Positions 1 through 10,048 of a stretch of 64,000 nt of DNA are shown here, piece after piece; position 1 is the stretch's first letter; each line of letters opens with the position of its first letter. A program made the translations under genes and the position numbers. The notes under the pieces are model-generated. The model saw only the letters and a program-made list of their open reading frames with translations. It was not told where the DNA came from and did no database searches. The stretch comes from Cryptomeria japonica (taxonomy: Eukaryota; Streptophyta; Pinopsida; Cupressales; Cupressaceae), in NCBI RefSeq assembly GCF_030272615.1, contig NC_081414.1, positions 238,301,233 through 238,365,232 on the forward strand, given 5' to 3'.

Positions 1-700
1 ATGCCTCTGAGTTTTTTCTCAAGAATGTAACCCAACTCATCCTAGAGAAATCATCAATAAGAAACATGAAGCATCTTTCACCTTGAAGACTCTTTGTTTT
101 TGTTAGTCTACACAAGTTAGTATTGACGAGCTCCAAAGATTTTGTAGAAGATAACTCCTCAGTCTCAAACCTTGTCCTAGTTTACTTCCCAATCTAATTT
201 TTTTTCCATAAGGTGTTTGTAGGATTGACAATCTTTGGCATGTCTCTGATTGCATGCATAGAGCTAATCTTCACAAGATTCTCAAAGTTGATGTATCTCA
301 TTCTTTTGTTCCATATCAAAGATTTAATGTTTGTCCTAGAAGATAGTTTATTTTTTTATTTTCCCATAGGTTATATACATTTTCTTAAATTTGGGTTCCT
401 TCTGCCACTAATATTCTACATCTTGCCTTCCTAATTTTATAGCCCTTATAGTGAAAAGAGAGATTGTTATCTTTCCTAAAAAATTGTATTGCATGGAGAA
501 GACTGTTAATGAGACCCTTAGCATAGAGAATATCTTCTATATTGTTCTTCCCATCAATAGTTATTACTCCCTATCCAAAAATCATTTTAGAGGAGTCACC
601 TTAAATATAATTGCGCCTCCAATCCATTTCTCAAGATTGGTGAAATTACTTTTTTCACATGTCATGTGGTCAAAATAGACACTTTCAATCACCAAAGGGC
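1..700 (-). pseudogene. Ty1/copia pol remnant (protease end, GAG-pre-integrase, start of integrase), cut by the window edge
   Basis: On the minus strand, going down in coordinate, three blocks of a copia polyprotein can be read. The first (about 665-560) contains HMTCEKSNFTNLEKW, the sequence that follows the protease active site in copia elements. The second (about 370-215) reads LWNKRMRYINFENLVKISS, a GAG-pre-integrase motif. The third (about 155-1) reads LELVNTNLCRLTKTKSLQGE, then RCFMFLIDDFSRMSWVTFL, the start of the integrase core with its DDxSR motif. The blocks are separated by frameshifts and stops, so it cannot encode a working polyprotein. The order is correct for a minus-strand copia element whose RT half would lie left of the window. 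A related remnant lies at 58,620-59,300. Confidence 0.8.
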
Positions 701-1215
701 TTTTATCTTCTTATTATTGTTAGTTTCTTGGGTGCAAGACACCTTAGTAATATTTATAATATAAATAAAATTATAACTTTTCTTTAGGGCTTCAACCCAA
801 GGAAGAAAATAGACACCAAATAATTTGTTTAGGGCTTCAACCCAAGTTCATTACTCTTTCATAATTACAACACTTATGGAAGGATGACTTAGCCTCAAAT
901 TAGCATGAATAATTAATTAATTTCTATAATAATAACTCAACATGACTAAATCAACTACTTTGACACATTGTATCTAGCACACTTTTGGGTGTACTCAAAT
1001 GTAGCTACTTTTAGATCACTACCTCCAATAAGCATTATAAATTTATTTACACACTTCCACACAACACACCAACATCACGTAAAACTAATATCTGCATTTT
1101 CACCCATTTCCAGACATGCAAAAGTAAGAGCCATCAACCTACAATTCGCAAAACCAAAAATTGAAGTTGAAATTTGAAATTGTCAAGCCTTCTCAAATCC
1201 AAATCGCAATCCAAT
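373..1215. repeat. Direct repeat, partner at 58,975-59,975
   Basis: From the phrase tttatatacattttcttaaa onwards this stretch is closely matched by 58,975-59,975, with many single-base differences and an extra block of roughly 110 bp at about 59,775-59,885 in the right copy. The left part overlaps the copia protease region. The right part (about 700-1215) is non-coding and probably belongs to the same copia family upstream of protease, since it keeps the same order in both places. I see no LTR edge in either copy. Confidence 0.75.
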
Positions 1216-1643
1216 CTTCCAAACCAAATTCGAAAGCCTCTCGCAATGATTTTCTAGATGATTACCCTGTGCATAGACCAACAAGCCAAAATAAATTGAA
1301 AAATTAAATTTTAGACTATAGTTTTCCCACTAATAGAAAAATTCCAAAAACCATATATCTTACTTAGCTTTGCAAAGTTTGAAAAATACATAATATGAAT
1401 ATATATTTCTTACCTACTCAATCAAGCCAACCAATTGAAAATAAGGGTAGGTAAAATAAATGAAACTCAACTACTTTAATATAGAAACGACAGTCAAATA
1501 GGAAATAAAAATATTTCCTTAAAATTAGACGGTAGGTTAAAATAATATTGTTTACAAATAATATTCCATATTTTAATTAAATAGTTCCCACACAATAATT
1601 TATAACTAATTATCATTATTCATAATAACACCAATAAATAAAT
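1216..1643. other. AT-rich sequence with no recognisable feature
   Basis: About 430 bp of AT-rich sequence between the copia remnant and the insertion site of the LTR element. No coding potential, repeat unit or RNA gene was recognised. Confidence 0.5.
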
Positions 1644-1648
1644 AAAAT
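1644..1648. repeat. Target-site duplication AAAAT, left copy
   Basis: AAAAT immediately precedes the LTR edge TGTGTGGG at 1649. The same five bases follow the other LTR edge at 9927-9931. A 5-bp duplication is usual for LTR-retrotransposon integration. Confidence 0.85.
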
Positions 1649-2072
1649 TGTGTGGGAGAAAAAAGTGACACTAAGCAAACATGCCCTAATCTCACTTTCA
1701 AACACACACTTGTGGAATACGAAAGAGCCTAGAGGTATCACACAATTGGCTACTTCTTCTTGTGGAAGAGAGAGCCACGGGCTACCTATTAGGATTTCTA
1801 TTCCTTTGTTGCAATTGAAAGATGAAATGATGCAAGTTCAATCCCTAACCCCAAAGTGCAAGTATGAACTAATAACAAGATTGCACAATTGAACTTAAAC
1901 AATGTAAACACAAGGACAAGAAAAGAATGCAAATGCGTACCCAGAGTTAAAATCTGACTGAAAATGTTTGGGACGGGGGCGCGGGCGCCACTGTCCTGAT
2001 TCTGCCCCTGAAACTACTCCAGAAACTGCTGTTTTGCAAAGCTGTCAAAAATGCTGAAAACTGCTGTCAGAA

Positions 2073-2165
2073 GGACCAGGGCGCCCAGTGCCCCTGTCCC
2101 AGAGACCAGGGCACCCAGCGCCCCTGTCCTGGCAGGACCAAGGCACCCCGCGCCCCTTTCCTGGT
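2073..2165. repeat. GC-rich minisatellite inside the LTR, about three 30-bp units
   Basis: Three imperfect units built on GGACCAGGGCGCCC followed by CCCCTGTCC stand in tandem, in sharp contrast to the AT-rich surroundings. The same block occurs in the other LTR at about 8677-8769. The related motif GGGCGCCATGGT appears twice further along each LTR (about 2934 and 2943, and at the matching sites of the other LTR). It could form secondary structure in the LTR transcript; that is inference. Confidence 0.7.
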
Positions 2166-2775
2166 CTTTTGCTCTAAGATTTGGTGTGAAGTTCGGTCTC
2201 CGTCTGCTTCTTCTGGATCTGTAACTTGCAGCGTCGTCCGAATTCTGAAACCTGCACTTATATCTGAAAAGGTGTGGTGGGCGGCTATATAGGGTTTTGC
2301 CTTAGTCAAACCCCCGCTTCGGTGATTTCCACCTCCACGAATAGCCAAGTTGTATTGTAAAATGTATTGTGTGTGCAGACCTAGTGTGTGTGCAAGGTCC
2401 TTAAATGCAAGAAAGCAAACTAGAGCAACCTAGAAAGTAAACCCTAATTGCTTGTAAATGATAATGTAAATGCTCTAAATCAAGAAGCAAAGTGATCTAA
2501 AGCATGAATAAAGGATATATTGAAGCTTATGCAAAGACATGAAAACAACATGAAATCATACCCAACCCTCAAGGGAGGAGTACAAGCCAATCTTCAGTCG
2601 GTAATCTCCTATTGTTCTTCAATGTCTTCCAAGCCCTAAATGGATGAATGAAATTGATGAATGCTTGATAGAAGGATGTTGAATGTTATTGAAGTCTTCA
2701 AAGATCTGCTCTTTCGCTGCCTAGAAGGTCCTCAAAAGCCAAAGTTCCGATCCTTTCAAATGAAGAAAGAGAGCT

Positions 2776-2783
2776 CTTATATA
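2776..2783 (-). promoter_or_regulatory. TATA-like box in the 3' LTR
   Basis: TATATAAG on the minus strand. The equivalent site in the 5' LTR at 9380-9387 is the one that would drive the element. It sits mid-LTR, where a U3/R boundary is expected. No transcript data support it. Confidence 0.5.
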
Positions 2784-3322
2784 TGAAACCCTAGGTCTTA
2801 ATTTCGACTTTTGGCCAACCTAGAGATTGAATATCCTACCAATTTCTTGGGGTTGAGCTTTATTTTATGATTGGATCGCGCTCCTAAAATTTTGGGAAAA
2901 ATGTCCAGGACCATGTGCACTCCGGGCGCCATGGTTCTCTCTGGGCGCCATGGTCCTGAAAACTTTTCACCAAATTTTCAGGGCCGTTGGATATGATGAT
3001 TTTAGAGAGAATCCCGAAGTTACAGGTGATTTCGAGATGTTTTGACCCCCGAAATCAAGCCCCCAAGTTCAAAATAGGACCTAATTAGGGTTTTTGATTA
3101 AATGATGTATAGGAGGAATAAAATGAAAAGGGCACACTTTAATGAAAGGGCCAAACTTTATGATATGGAAGATGATGAAATAGAACCTTAGACATAATTA
3201 ATTTGATTAATTAAGTGCTAAAGGGGAAATGCAATGCAAAATGCAAAATGCGCCAAGGCGGGTGCTAAACTAGGTGTGAAATTGTACCACCCTAGCAAGT
3301 GCGTACAATTTACGACGCTACA

Positions 3323-3336
3323 TTTAGCCCCCACTT
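3323..3336 (-). promoter_or_regulatory. Polypurine tract
   Basis: Read on the minus strand, AAGTGGGGGCTAAA abuts the LTR start TGTAGC. A purine run directly upstream of the 3' LTR is the expected primer for plus-strand DNA synthesis, and it fixes the orientation of the element. Confidence 0.8.
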
Positions 3337-5003
3337 ATGCGGTCATATGAACACTATGTGCATATGCAAGCTAAAGTACAGAAAAGTAAACATTATTTGA
3401 AAAAGGATATATCCATAAGTCTGTCGAACGAAGCCCCCAGCGGTATCTGCAGTACACAGTTAGGAACCGTACCCTACAAAACACACGTTAGATCACAAAA
3501 TCACCTAATGCTTACTAAGGAAGGTGATGAAAATTCGAGGGTAGCTATATGCCCCCCCTGTTTTGGCTTGCTAATTTTAGTGAGTTGAAACAGGGTATCA
3601 TGTTTACCACTTCGAATTGTTAAAGAATATTGATGACAAATGCTCACAAGAAGATTTGATATGAGATCAAAAACTAATGGAGAATCATTTGGTAAGAAAG
3701 AGGACTAAATCTCAATTCCAACACAACAAAGAGTGTGAGGATTTGAGAGTTCTCTAACACAAGATGAAGGATGTAAATGCAAAGAGCAGAAAAGAAAGGA
3801 AAAAAAAAAACATGAATACACCCATTGGTGATCCATGAAAAGAATAGTGAGAGAGAAGACATGGACTTCTCACCCCTAGATCTTGTCTAGGTGATCCATG
3901 GGAAAAGGACATGGAAAACTAGCCCCTAGAGTCTGTCTAGGTGATCCATGTAAGGGAAGAGAGTGAGAAAGTCTAGCCTTATGCCGCTAGTTCCACTCAA
4001 CCTCATGCATGTGTGTGTAAGGGAGGTTAGAAGCACCTCATAGGAGTCTATGCCTGAGTATGCTACAACCTGTATATGTATAGTACAAAAGCATGACATC
4101 TCGCTCTAAGAGTTCGTGCTCTGGTTCCGAGAATAATCACCTTGGATAAAAGAAAAATGGAGACATCTCGCTCTAACAGTCTATGCTCTGGTTCCGAGAA
4201 TGACCCATTGCTCAAAAAGTGTAATGTTTATGTCGTAAGCAAAGTAGAACAAGGATACCTACCTTCATCACAAAAGAAGATACCCCAAAAATGCAACAAT
4301 GTCATAGATCCAAGCAAGAGAGTTTCACACTCTTTAAGCAAGGATAAGATAGTTGGAAAGGGATATCTTGTAGTATGTGTAAAGGAGATCCTTAGAGGAG
4401 AAGAGATCTTTATACAAAAGACACCTATCCTCGAGAGGAACTGTCTTAGACAAATATCTTCTAGAATAAGACAAAGAAGAGAATAAGAATGCAATACTTC
4501 CTTCTTTTGCGAGGTGAAAGTGATTCTTAATGAAGGATGACGCTCTTTTTAACCCAATTGGGAAAGTGAATTCATTATGGATGTATTTTACCAAGTGCAA
4601 AAGAGGTTGTAGTCAAGGACTTACACCTCTTGTAAGAGAGAATCCTTGAACAAACAACAACAAATGCATGCAAGGAATAACATCAAGTAATAAAGTTCAC
4701 ACCATCCACAAAATAGGAAAAAGTGGATCCTTAGATAAGGAAAGATCACTGCCTCCCAAGGATAAGGTCAATGAGAAGGACTTACACAATCTTCTAGGGA
4801 GAGATTTGGACATAAGCAAAAGAAGAGATGTATGAAATCACTCTTGTCCCCATAAGAACAAGAGATAACATAGAAAATTAGGCTATTATGTTGCTTCAAA
4901 AATATGATTGCACTTGAAATTGTACCATCATGAATGACAATGAGCCCCCAGTAAATGAGCTACCAATGTCACATAATGATGAGCAACATAATAGCCATTA
5001 ATG
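3337..5003 (-). other. Non-coding 3' internal region of the LTR element
   Basis: About 1.67 kb between the polypurine tract and the stop of the gag/protease ORF. Short open frames occur on both strands, but none shows RT, RNase H or integrase motifs. The phrase ctagatcttgtctaggtgatccatg recurs in variants around 3825-3950, a short local repeat. This is where an autonomous relative would carry pol. Confidence 0.6.
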
Positions 5004-8000
5004 TTATTTAAAGACATGATAGATTGAATGAGGTATTTGAATATGACATGCTGAATGCTCAACTATAAGTGAAATCAAAAACATGTATAAAATGATAAAA
5101 ATTGAAGAAGAAAAGTCACAAGAAATCTTAGAAGAGGGATGAGTGTAATTTATTAGAACCTTATCCCTGGAGGAAAGGACTTTATGATGAATAGGAGATA
5201 AAGATTCATAAGTGGATTTAAAAATTTGAGGGGATTCATAAAGAGATTTGTTCATCGCCAAGATTTCCTTATGAGGGGAATGAGAGTTGATAGAAGTAGA
5301 AGATGATTTAGTTGAAGTGAGATCATCATCACTACTAAATATAGCATTCACATTGAGAGATGGTCTTTTAGATGCTTTGGTACGTTTGCAGGGATTATAG
5401 CCGAGTCCAAAGGCATAATTGTGAAAATTAGTCTCTAGAGGAACTTTTATCCCTTGTTCATGAGCGCCACAACCATTTCCATGATACCCATGCTTAGAAA
5501 AAATGCAAAAACCACGACCATAACGATCAGCCATTTCAGGAAGAGAAGGTGGTTTTTCATAAGACAAAGAATCAAACTCTTCATAATTAGAGGTGTGAGG
5601 AGAAGAAGTTTGAGAAGCGGCCACAAAATTATTACTCATAGGTTCAGGTAAGACTGATTGATCTCTAGTTTCTTCCTTCTTTTTAACTTTAAGCTCTCTA
5701 GGAGGAACCCTATACTCACCTACAAAGGTGGGATTAAAGTCAAGAGATCCCCAATCGTCTTCTACGAGAACCTTCTCAGGATCAAAAGCCTCTTCATGTG
5801 TAGATTCAAGTCGAGAAGGATCTTCTTCAGGAGCTTTAGACTCATCCAAAGAATTTTGACTATCAGAGGATGATGATTCATCCATAGGTATCTTGTTCAA
5901 AGAGTCATCACTAGAAGAGGAAGGCTTAGATGTTTGCAAACAAGCTTGGAGATTAGTGTCACCTATCAAGGTATATGTCTTATTGTTATAAATGAATTTA
6001 ACTTGTCTATGCAATGTAGAGGGGACAACTTGCATACTGTGAATCCAAGGTCTCCCTAATAACAAGTTGTATGTTAGATTTCCTGACATAACATGGATAG
6101 GAGTAGGCAAAGTAACAGGTCCCACTGTGATGGGTAAGGTGATAATACCTAATGAAGACTTAGCCACATTATCAAAGCCTCGAATGGGATGAGAGTCAGG
6201 CTCAATAAGGGATGTATCCACATTCATCTTATGCAATAGATTAATGCTACACACATTAAGGCCAGAACCATTATCTACCAGTGTACGTCTTATAGCAGTG
6301 TCATTTATGATAACCACAATCATCAAGGGATCATATTTTTGTTGAATTTCACTAGTAGGCAACTCATCTTGGGTAAACACAATTTGAGCTTTAGGATTCA
6401 TCACAGAGTTAACCAAAGACACTATATTACTAGATGTATTAGGTGGAGGAACATTCAAATATTTCAAGGCATCTTGTAACATTCCATGATGAGCAGAAGA
6501 AGTTTGGATCAAATCCCAAAGGGATATCTTAGCAGGGGTAGTTTTAAGTTGTTCTATGAGATCATAGTCCTTACTAAGCATTTGTGAAATACGAGGAGCT
6601 TGAGGAAGAATAGGTTGGGAAGGAGGAAGCGAAGTGGGGATAACTGGAGGAGGATTAGGTTGCGTATTGTTTCTTGTGTTATAGGTATGGGCAACCGCAT
6701 GATAACTCTCTCTAGTCAGTTGCTTAGCATACTCATAAGGGCTCTTAGTAGAACGACCTCCTTGCACAGTAATAATAGGTGTCTTAGGCGTGCAAAAAGA
6801 ATCATTAGCATAGCCACCTTGAACCACTAAGATAGGCTTATTTAAAGGTTGAGAATTTTGAGAAGGACAAGCACCTTGGATAGTGAAGAGAGGTTTGTTA
6901 GGTGTCTCATTCACATGTATCAAATTGATTGAGAATGGTTTAGAGGAATGAACAAAAGTGTTGGAAGAATTATTGATATTCTTCTCTTGCACTAAAATCT
7001 TATCACGGATCAAATCAATTTTAGGAGAGAGACAAGGGATAGGCATTGATGTTCTAGTAGGAAGAGTAATACTAGGAAAGGTCATATCATCCTTTATCAT
7101 CACAGGATCTACATGGGGAATAAACTCTCTAGGATAAGGATCAACACTACTCTCTAAAGTCTCACCTTTGAGAGGGAGATCTTTGAAAGAAATGTTAACC
7201 ATCTTGCTTTGAACTAGGGTTTCCTTATGAGTAGAACCAAGTTGAGGAGAGGGAGATGCTTTATTTTTAGAGGGAGAATAATTGAGATTCAAGGAAGGGG
7301 AGAAACTATCAAGGGAGTTTCCAATCTTGATTTCATCCCCTTTGGCTAGGGGTAGAGAATAATCTATACCTTCTTCTAATGGTTCATCCCAAATAGTGAG
7401 GTTGTTGAAAGGAATGTTTGAAGTATTCTCAATTTCGGGAGAGGAGATAACATTGTTTATTAATTCCTCATCCTTAGGAGGGAGAGAATCAATAGATGTG
7501 TTAAACTCATCCTTTTTCCTCAAAATATGTTCAATATGATCTTTAGGGGAGAGAGAATTAAGGAAATTGCTTATTATTTCATCTTCTTTCTCTAAGGGAT
7601 GCTTATGGGTAAGACCAACTTTAGGAGAAGGGTAAGCATTTATCATTAATTCATCATCTCTAGTGGGAATTTTGTTGAAAAAGGAAAGGCCATCACTAGG
7701 AAATGTAGGGATAATGTCATCTTCTTGCACAAAAGGATCCTCATGAAGGGAGTGTTTTTTAGGAGACATAAAAGCATCAAGGGCATCATTCAACAAAGCA
7801 TGATCATATCTATTAAAAGGTTTATCTTTTGATTCAAAAGGAGATATCTCTTCATAGAGGGGATCATTGAAAACAACCATGTTACTAGATTTAGTGGAAG
7901 AGCTGATAGGAATGTACCCTTGAGAGGAATCATTCGACTTATCACAATGAAATGGCATAGTAACAAGGTTTATGAGTTTTTGGTAAAATGAAGGTTTGGT

Positions 8001-8087
8001 ATATTTAGGTTTCAAAAACTCATGTAAAGCTTCATCTAACTCATAATCATCACAAATATGAACATCTTGCAAATAAAAATCTGACAT
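5004..8087 (-). CDS. Gag/protease-like retrotransposon protein with G-patch-like segment (1027 aa, intact)
   Basis: A single uninterrupted ORF starting MSDFYLQDVHIC. Residues 1-400 are hydrophilic and rich in Ser, Pro, Lys and Asp, with recurring SPK and PKDE phrases. Around 410-460 are three copies of an [IV]QG[AG]-type repeat (TIQGAC, VVQGGY, TVQGGR). The aspartic protease lies at about 575-720: catalytic D605 in LVDNGSGLNVCS, and LLLGRPWIH at about 675-683, the conserved pair seen in plant gypsy proteases. About 860-900 has GYHGNGCGAHEQGIKVPLE followed by GLGYNP, resembling a G-patch. A CCHC zinc knuckle is absent. No RT follows. The intact frame suits a young element; the protein probably assembles or processes particles supplied by a relative. 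The assignment of the N-terminal half as Gag is by position only. Confidence 0.85.
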   Translation of the reverse strand: MSDFYLQDVHICDDYELDEALHEFLKPKYTKPSFYQKLINLVTMPFHCDKSNDSSQGYIPISSSTKSSNMVVFNDPLYEEISPFESKDKPFNRYDHALLNDALDAFMSPKKHSLHEDPFVQEDDIIPTFPSDGLSFFNKIPTRDDELMINAYPSPKVGLTHKHPLEKEDEIISNFLNSLSPKDHIEHILRKKDEFNTSIDSLPPKDEELINNVISSPEIENTSNIPFNNLTIWDEPLEEGIDYSLPLAKGDEIKIGNSLDSFSPSLNLNYSPSKNKASPSPQLGSTHKETLVQSKMVNISFKDLPLKGETLESSVDPYPREFIPHVDPVMIKDDMTFPSITLPTRTSMPIPCLSPKIDLIRDKILVQEKNINNSSNTFVHSSKPFSINLIHVNETPNKPLFTIQGACPSQNSQPLNKPILVVQGGYANDSFCTPKTPIITVQGGRSTKSPYEYAKQLTRESYHAVAHTYNTRNNTQPNPPPVIPTSLPPSQPILPQAPRISQMLSKDYDLIEQLKTTPAKISLWDLIQTSSAHHGMLQDALKYLNVPPPNTSSNIVSLVNSVMNPKAQIVFTQDELPTSEIQQKYDPLMIVVIINDTAIRRTLVDNGSGLNVCSINLLHKMNVDTSLIEPDSHPIRGFDNVAKSSLGIITLPITVGPVTLPTPIHVMSGNLTYNLLLGRPWIHSMQVVPSTLHRQVKFIYNNKTYTLIGDTNLQACLQTSKPSSSSDDSLNKIPMDESSSSDSQNSLDESKAPEEDPSRLESTHEEAFDPEKVLVEDDWGSLDFNPTFVGEYRVPPRELKVKKKEETRDQSVLPEPMSNNFVAASQTSSPHTSNYEEFDSLSYEKPPSLPEMADRYGRGFCIFSKHGYHGNGCGAHEQGIKVPLETNFHNYAFGLGYNPCKRTKASKRPSLNVNAIFSSDDDLTSTKSSSTSINSHSPHKEILAMNKSLYESPQIFKSTYESLSPIHHKVLSSRDKVLINYTHPSSKISCDFSSSIFIILYMFLISLIVEHSACHIQIPHSIYHVFK

Positions 8088-8231
8088 TTTGAAATTGCAT
8101 AAAATTTAAACACACAATACAAAGAAACACACTTTTTTTTTTTTTCTTTCTCTTTAATGAAAATGAAATGAAAACACACTAAATCTAGATCTAGATCTAA
8201 CAAATGCAATGCAAGAGGAAGCAATGATAGA
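8088..8231 (-). other. Untranslated leader of the LTR element
   Basis: Between the primer-binding site and the ORF start. It contains a poly-T/A run near 8130 and an AGATCT-rich stretch near 8185. No other feature seen. Confidence 0.6.
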
Positions 8232-8249
8232 TTCACGTCGGGTTCACCA
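8232..8249 (-). promoter_or_regulatory. Primer-binding site
   Basis: Three bases inside the 5' LTR end (minus strand) the sequence reads TGGTGAACCCGACGTGAA. Its complement ends in TTCACCA, as a mature tRNA 3' end would. I cannot name the tRNA with confidence. Position and the TGG start fit a minus-strand primer site. Confidence 0.7.
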
Positions 8250-8252
8250 AAA

Positions 8253-9926
8253 TGTGTGGGAGAAAAAAGTGACACTAAGCAAACATGCCCTAATCTCACT
8301 TTCAACCACACACTTGTGGAATACGAAAGAGCCTAGAGGTATCACACAATTGGCTACTTCTTCTTGTGGAAGAGAGAGCCACGGGCTACCTATTAGGATT
8401 TCCATTCCTTTGTTGCAATTGAAAGATGAAATGATGCAAGTTCAATCCCTAACCCCAAAGTGCAAGTATGAACTAATAACAAGATTGCAGAATTGAACTT
8501 AAACAATGTAAACACAAGGACAAGACAAGAATGCAAATGCATACCCGGAGTTAAAATCTGACTGAAAATGTTTGGGACGGGGGTGCGGGCGCCACTGTCC
8601 TGATTCTGCCCCTGAAACTACTCCAGAAACTGCTGTTTTGCAAAGCTATCAAAAATGCTGAAAACTGCTGTTAGAAGGACCAGGGCGCCCAGTGCCCCTG
8701 TCCCAGGGACCAGGGCACCCAGCGCCCCTGTCCTGGCAGGACCAGGGCGCCCCGTGCCCCTGTCCTGGTCTTTTTCTCTAAGATTTGGTGTGAAGTTCGG
8801 TCTCCGTCTGCTTCTTCCAGATCTGTAACTTGCAGCGTCGTCCGAATTCCGAAACCTGCACTTATATCTGAAAAGGTGTGGTGGGCGGCTATATAGGGTT
8901 TTGCCTTAGTCCAACCCTTGCTTCGGTGATTTCCACCTCCACGAATAGCCAAGTTGTATTGTAAAATGTATTGTGTGTGCAGACCTAGTGTGTGTGCAAG
9001 GTCCTTAAATGCAAGAAAGCAAACTAGAGCAACCTAGAAAGTAAACCCTAATTGCTTGTAAATGATAATGTAAATGCTCTAAATCAAGATGCAAAGTGAT
9101 CTAAAGCATGAATAAAGGATATATTGAAGCTTATGCAAAGACATGAAAACAACATGAAATCATACCCAACCCTCAAGGGAGGAGTACAAGCCAATCTTCA
9201 GTCGGTAATCTCCTATTGTTCTTCAATGTCTTCCAAGCCCTAAATGGATGAATGAAATTGATGAATGCTTGATAGAAGGATGTTGAATGTTATTGAAGTC
9301 TTCAAAGATCTTCTCTTTCGCTGCTTGGAAGGTTCTCGAAAGCCAAAGTTCCGATCCTTTCAAATGAAGAAAGAGAGCTCTTATATATGAAACCCTAGGT
9401 CTTAATTTCGACTTTTGGCCGACCTAGAGATTGAATATCCTACCAATTTCTTGGGGTTAAGCTTTATTTTATGATTGGATCGCGCTCCTAAAATTTCGGG
9501 AAAAATGTCCAGGACCATGTGCACTTCGGGCGCCATGGTCCTCTCTGGGCGCCATGGTCCCGAAAACTTTTCACCAAATTTTCAGGGCCGTCGGATATGA
9601 TGATTTTAGAGAGAATCCCGAAGTTACAGGTGATTTCGAGATGTTTTGACCCCCGAAATCAAGCCCCCAAGTTCAAAATAGGACCTAATTAGGGTTTTTG
9701 ATTAAATGATGTATAGGAGGAATAAAATGAAAAGGGCACACTTTAATGAAAGGGCCAAACTTTATGATATGGAAGATGATGAAATAGAACCTTAGACGTA
9801 ATTAATTTGATTAATTAAGTGCTAAAGGGGAAATGCAATGCAAAATGCAAAATGCGCCAAGGCGGGTGCTAAACTAGGTGTGAAATTGTACCACCCTAGC
9901 AAGTGCGTACAATTTATGACGCTACA
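8253..9926 (-). repeat. 5' LTR of the non-autonomous element
   Basis: Starts TGTAGC at 9926 and ends CACA at 8253 on the minus strand. TATA-like box at 9380-9387. Followed by the target duplication AAAAT at 9927-9931. It carries the same GC-rich minisatellite as its partner. Of about 36 differences from the other LTR, roughly 28 are transitions and at least 13 fall at CG dinucleotides. Confidence 0.9.
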
Positions 9927-10048
9927 AAAATAAAATAAATCGAACTCAAATAAATAATTAAATTAAAATCAATAAATAAAAGTCATCTCAACAATAAATC
10001 AAACAAATTAAATAATTAGTTCTGATATTTTGAGACATGGAGGTTATA

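Larger units (their letters stand above)
1649..3322 (-). repeat. 3' LTR of the non-autonomous element
   Basis: In element orientation it begins TGTAGCGTCG (at 3322) and ends CCCACACA (at 1649), with TG...CA ends. A polypurine tract lies directly before it. It holds a TATA-like CTTATATA (plus-strand reading, 2776-2783) and a GC-rich minisatellite at about 2073-2165. Identical length and about 36 substitutions relative to the 8253-9926 LTR. Confidence 0.9.
1649..9926 (-). mobile_element. Complete non-autonomous LTR retrotransposon (gag/protease-only, gypsy-like)
   Basis: An 8278-bp element bounded by two 1674-bp direct repeats (1649-3322 and 8253-9926) and a 5-bp AAAAT duplication. It lies on the minus strand: the single long ORF, the polypurine tract beside the left LTR and the primer-binding site beside the right LTR all agree. 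By eye the LTRs differ at about 36 positions with no length change, roughly 98% identity. The internal region (3323-8252, 4930 bp) encodes one intact 1027-residue protein with an aspartic protease. No RT, RNase H or integrase motif was found, so movement would need enzymes from a related autonomous element. The protease resembles plant Ty3/gypsy proteases. It is the youngest-looking element in the window. Confidence 0.9.

Noticed and set aside
2067-2348. 93-codon minus-strand frame repeated at 8671-8952
   Set aside because: It is part of the LTR pair; the repeated Gly/Pro/Trp translation comes from the GC-rich minisatellite.
3337-5003. Hidden pol domains in the young LTR element
   Set aside because: Translations on both strands lack RT (xxDD), RNase H and integrase (HHCC, DDE) motifs.
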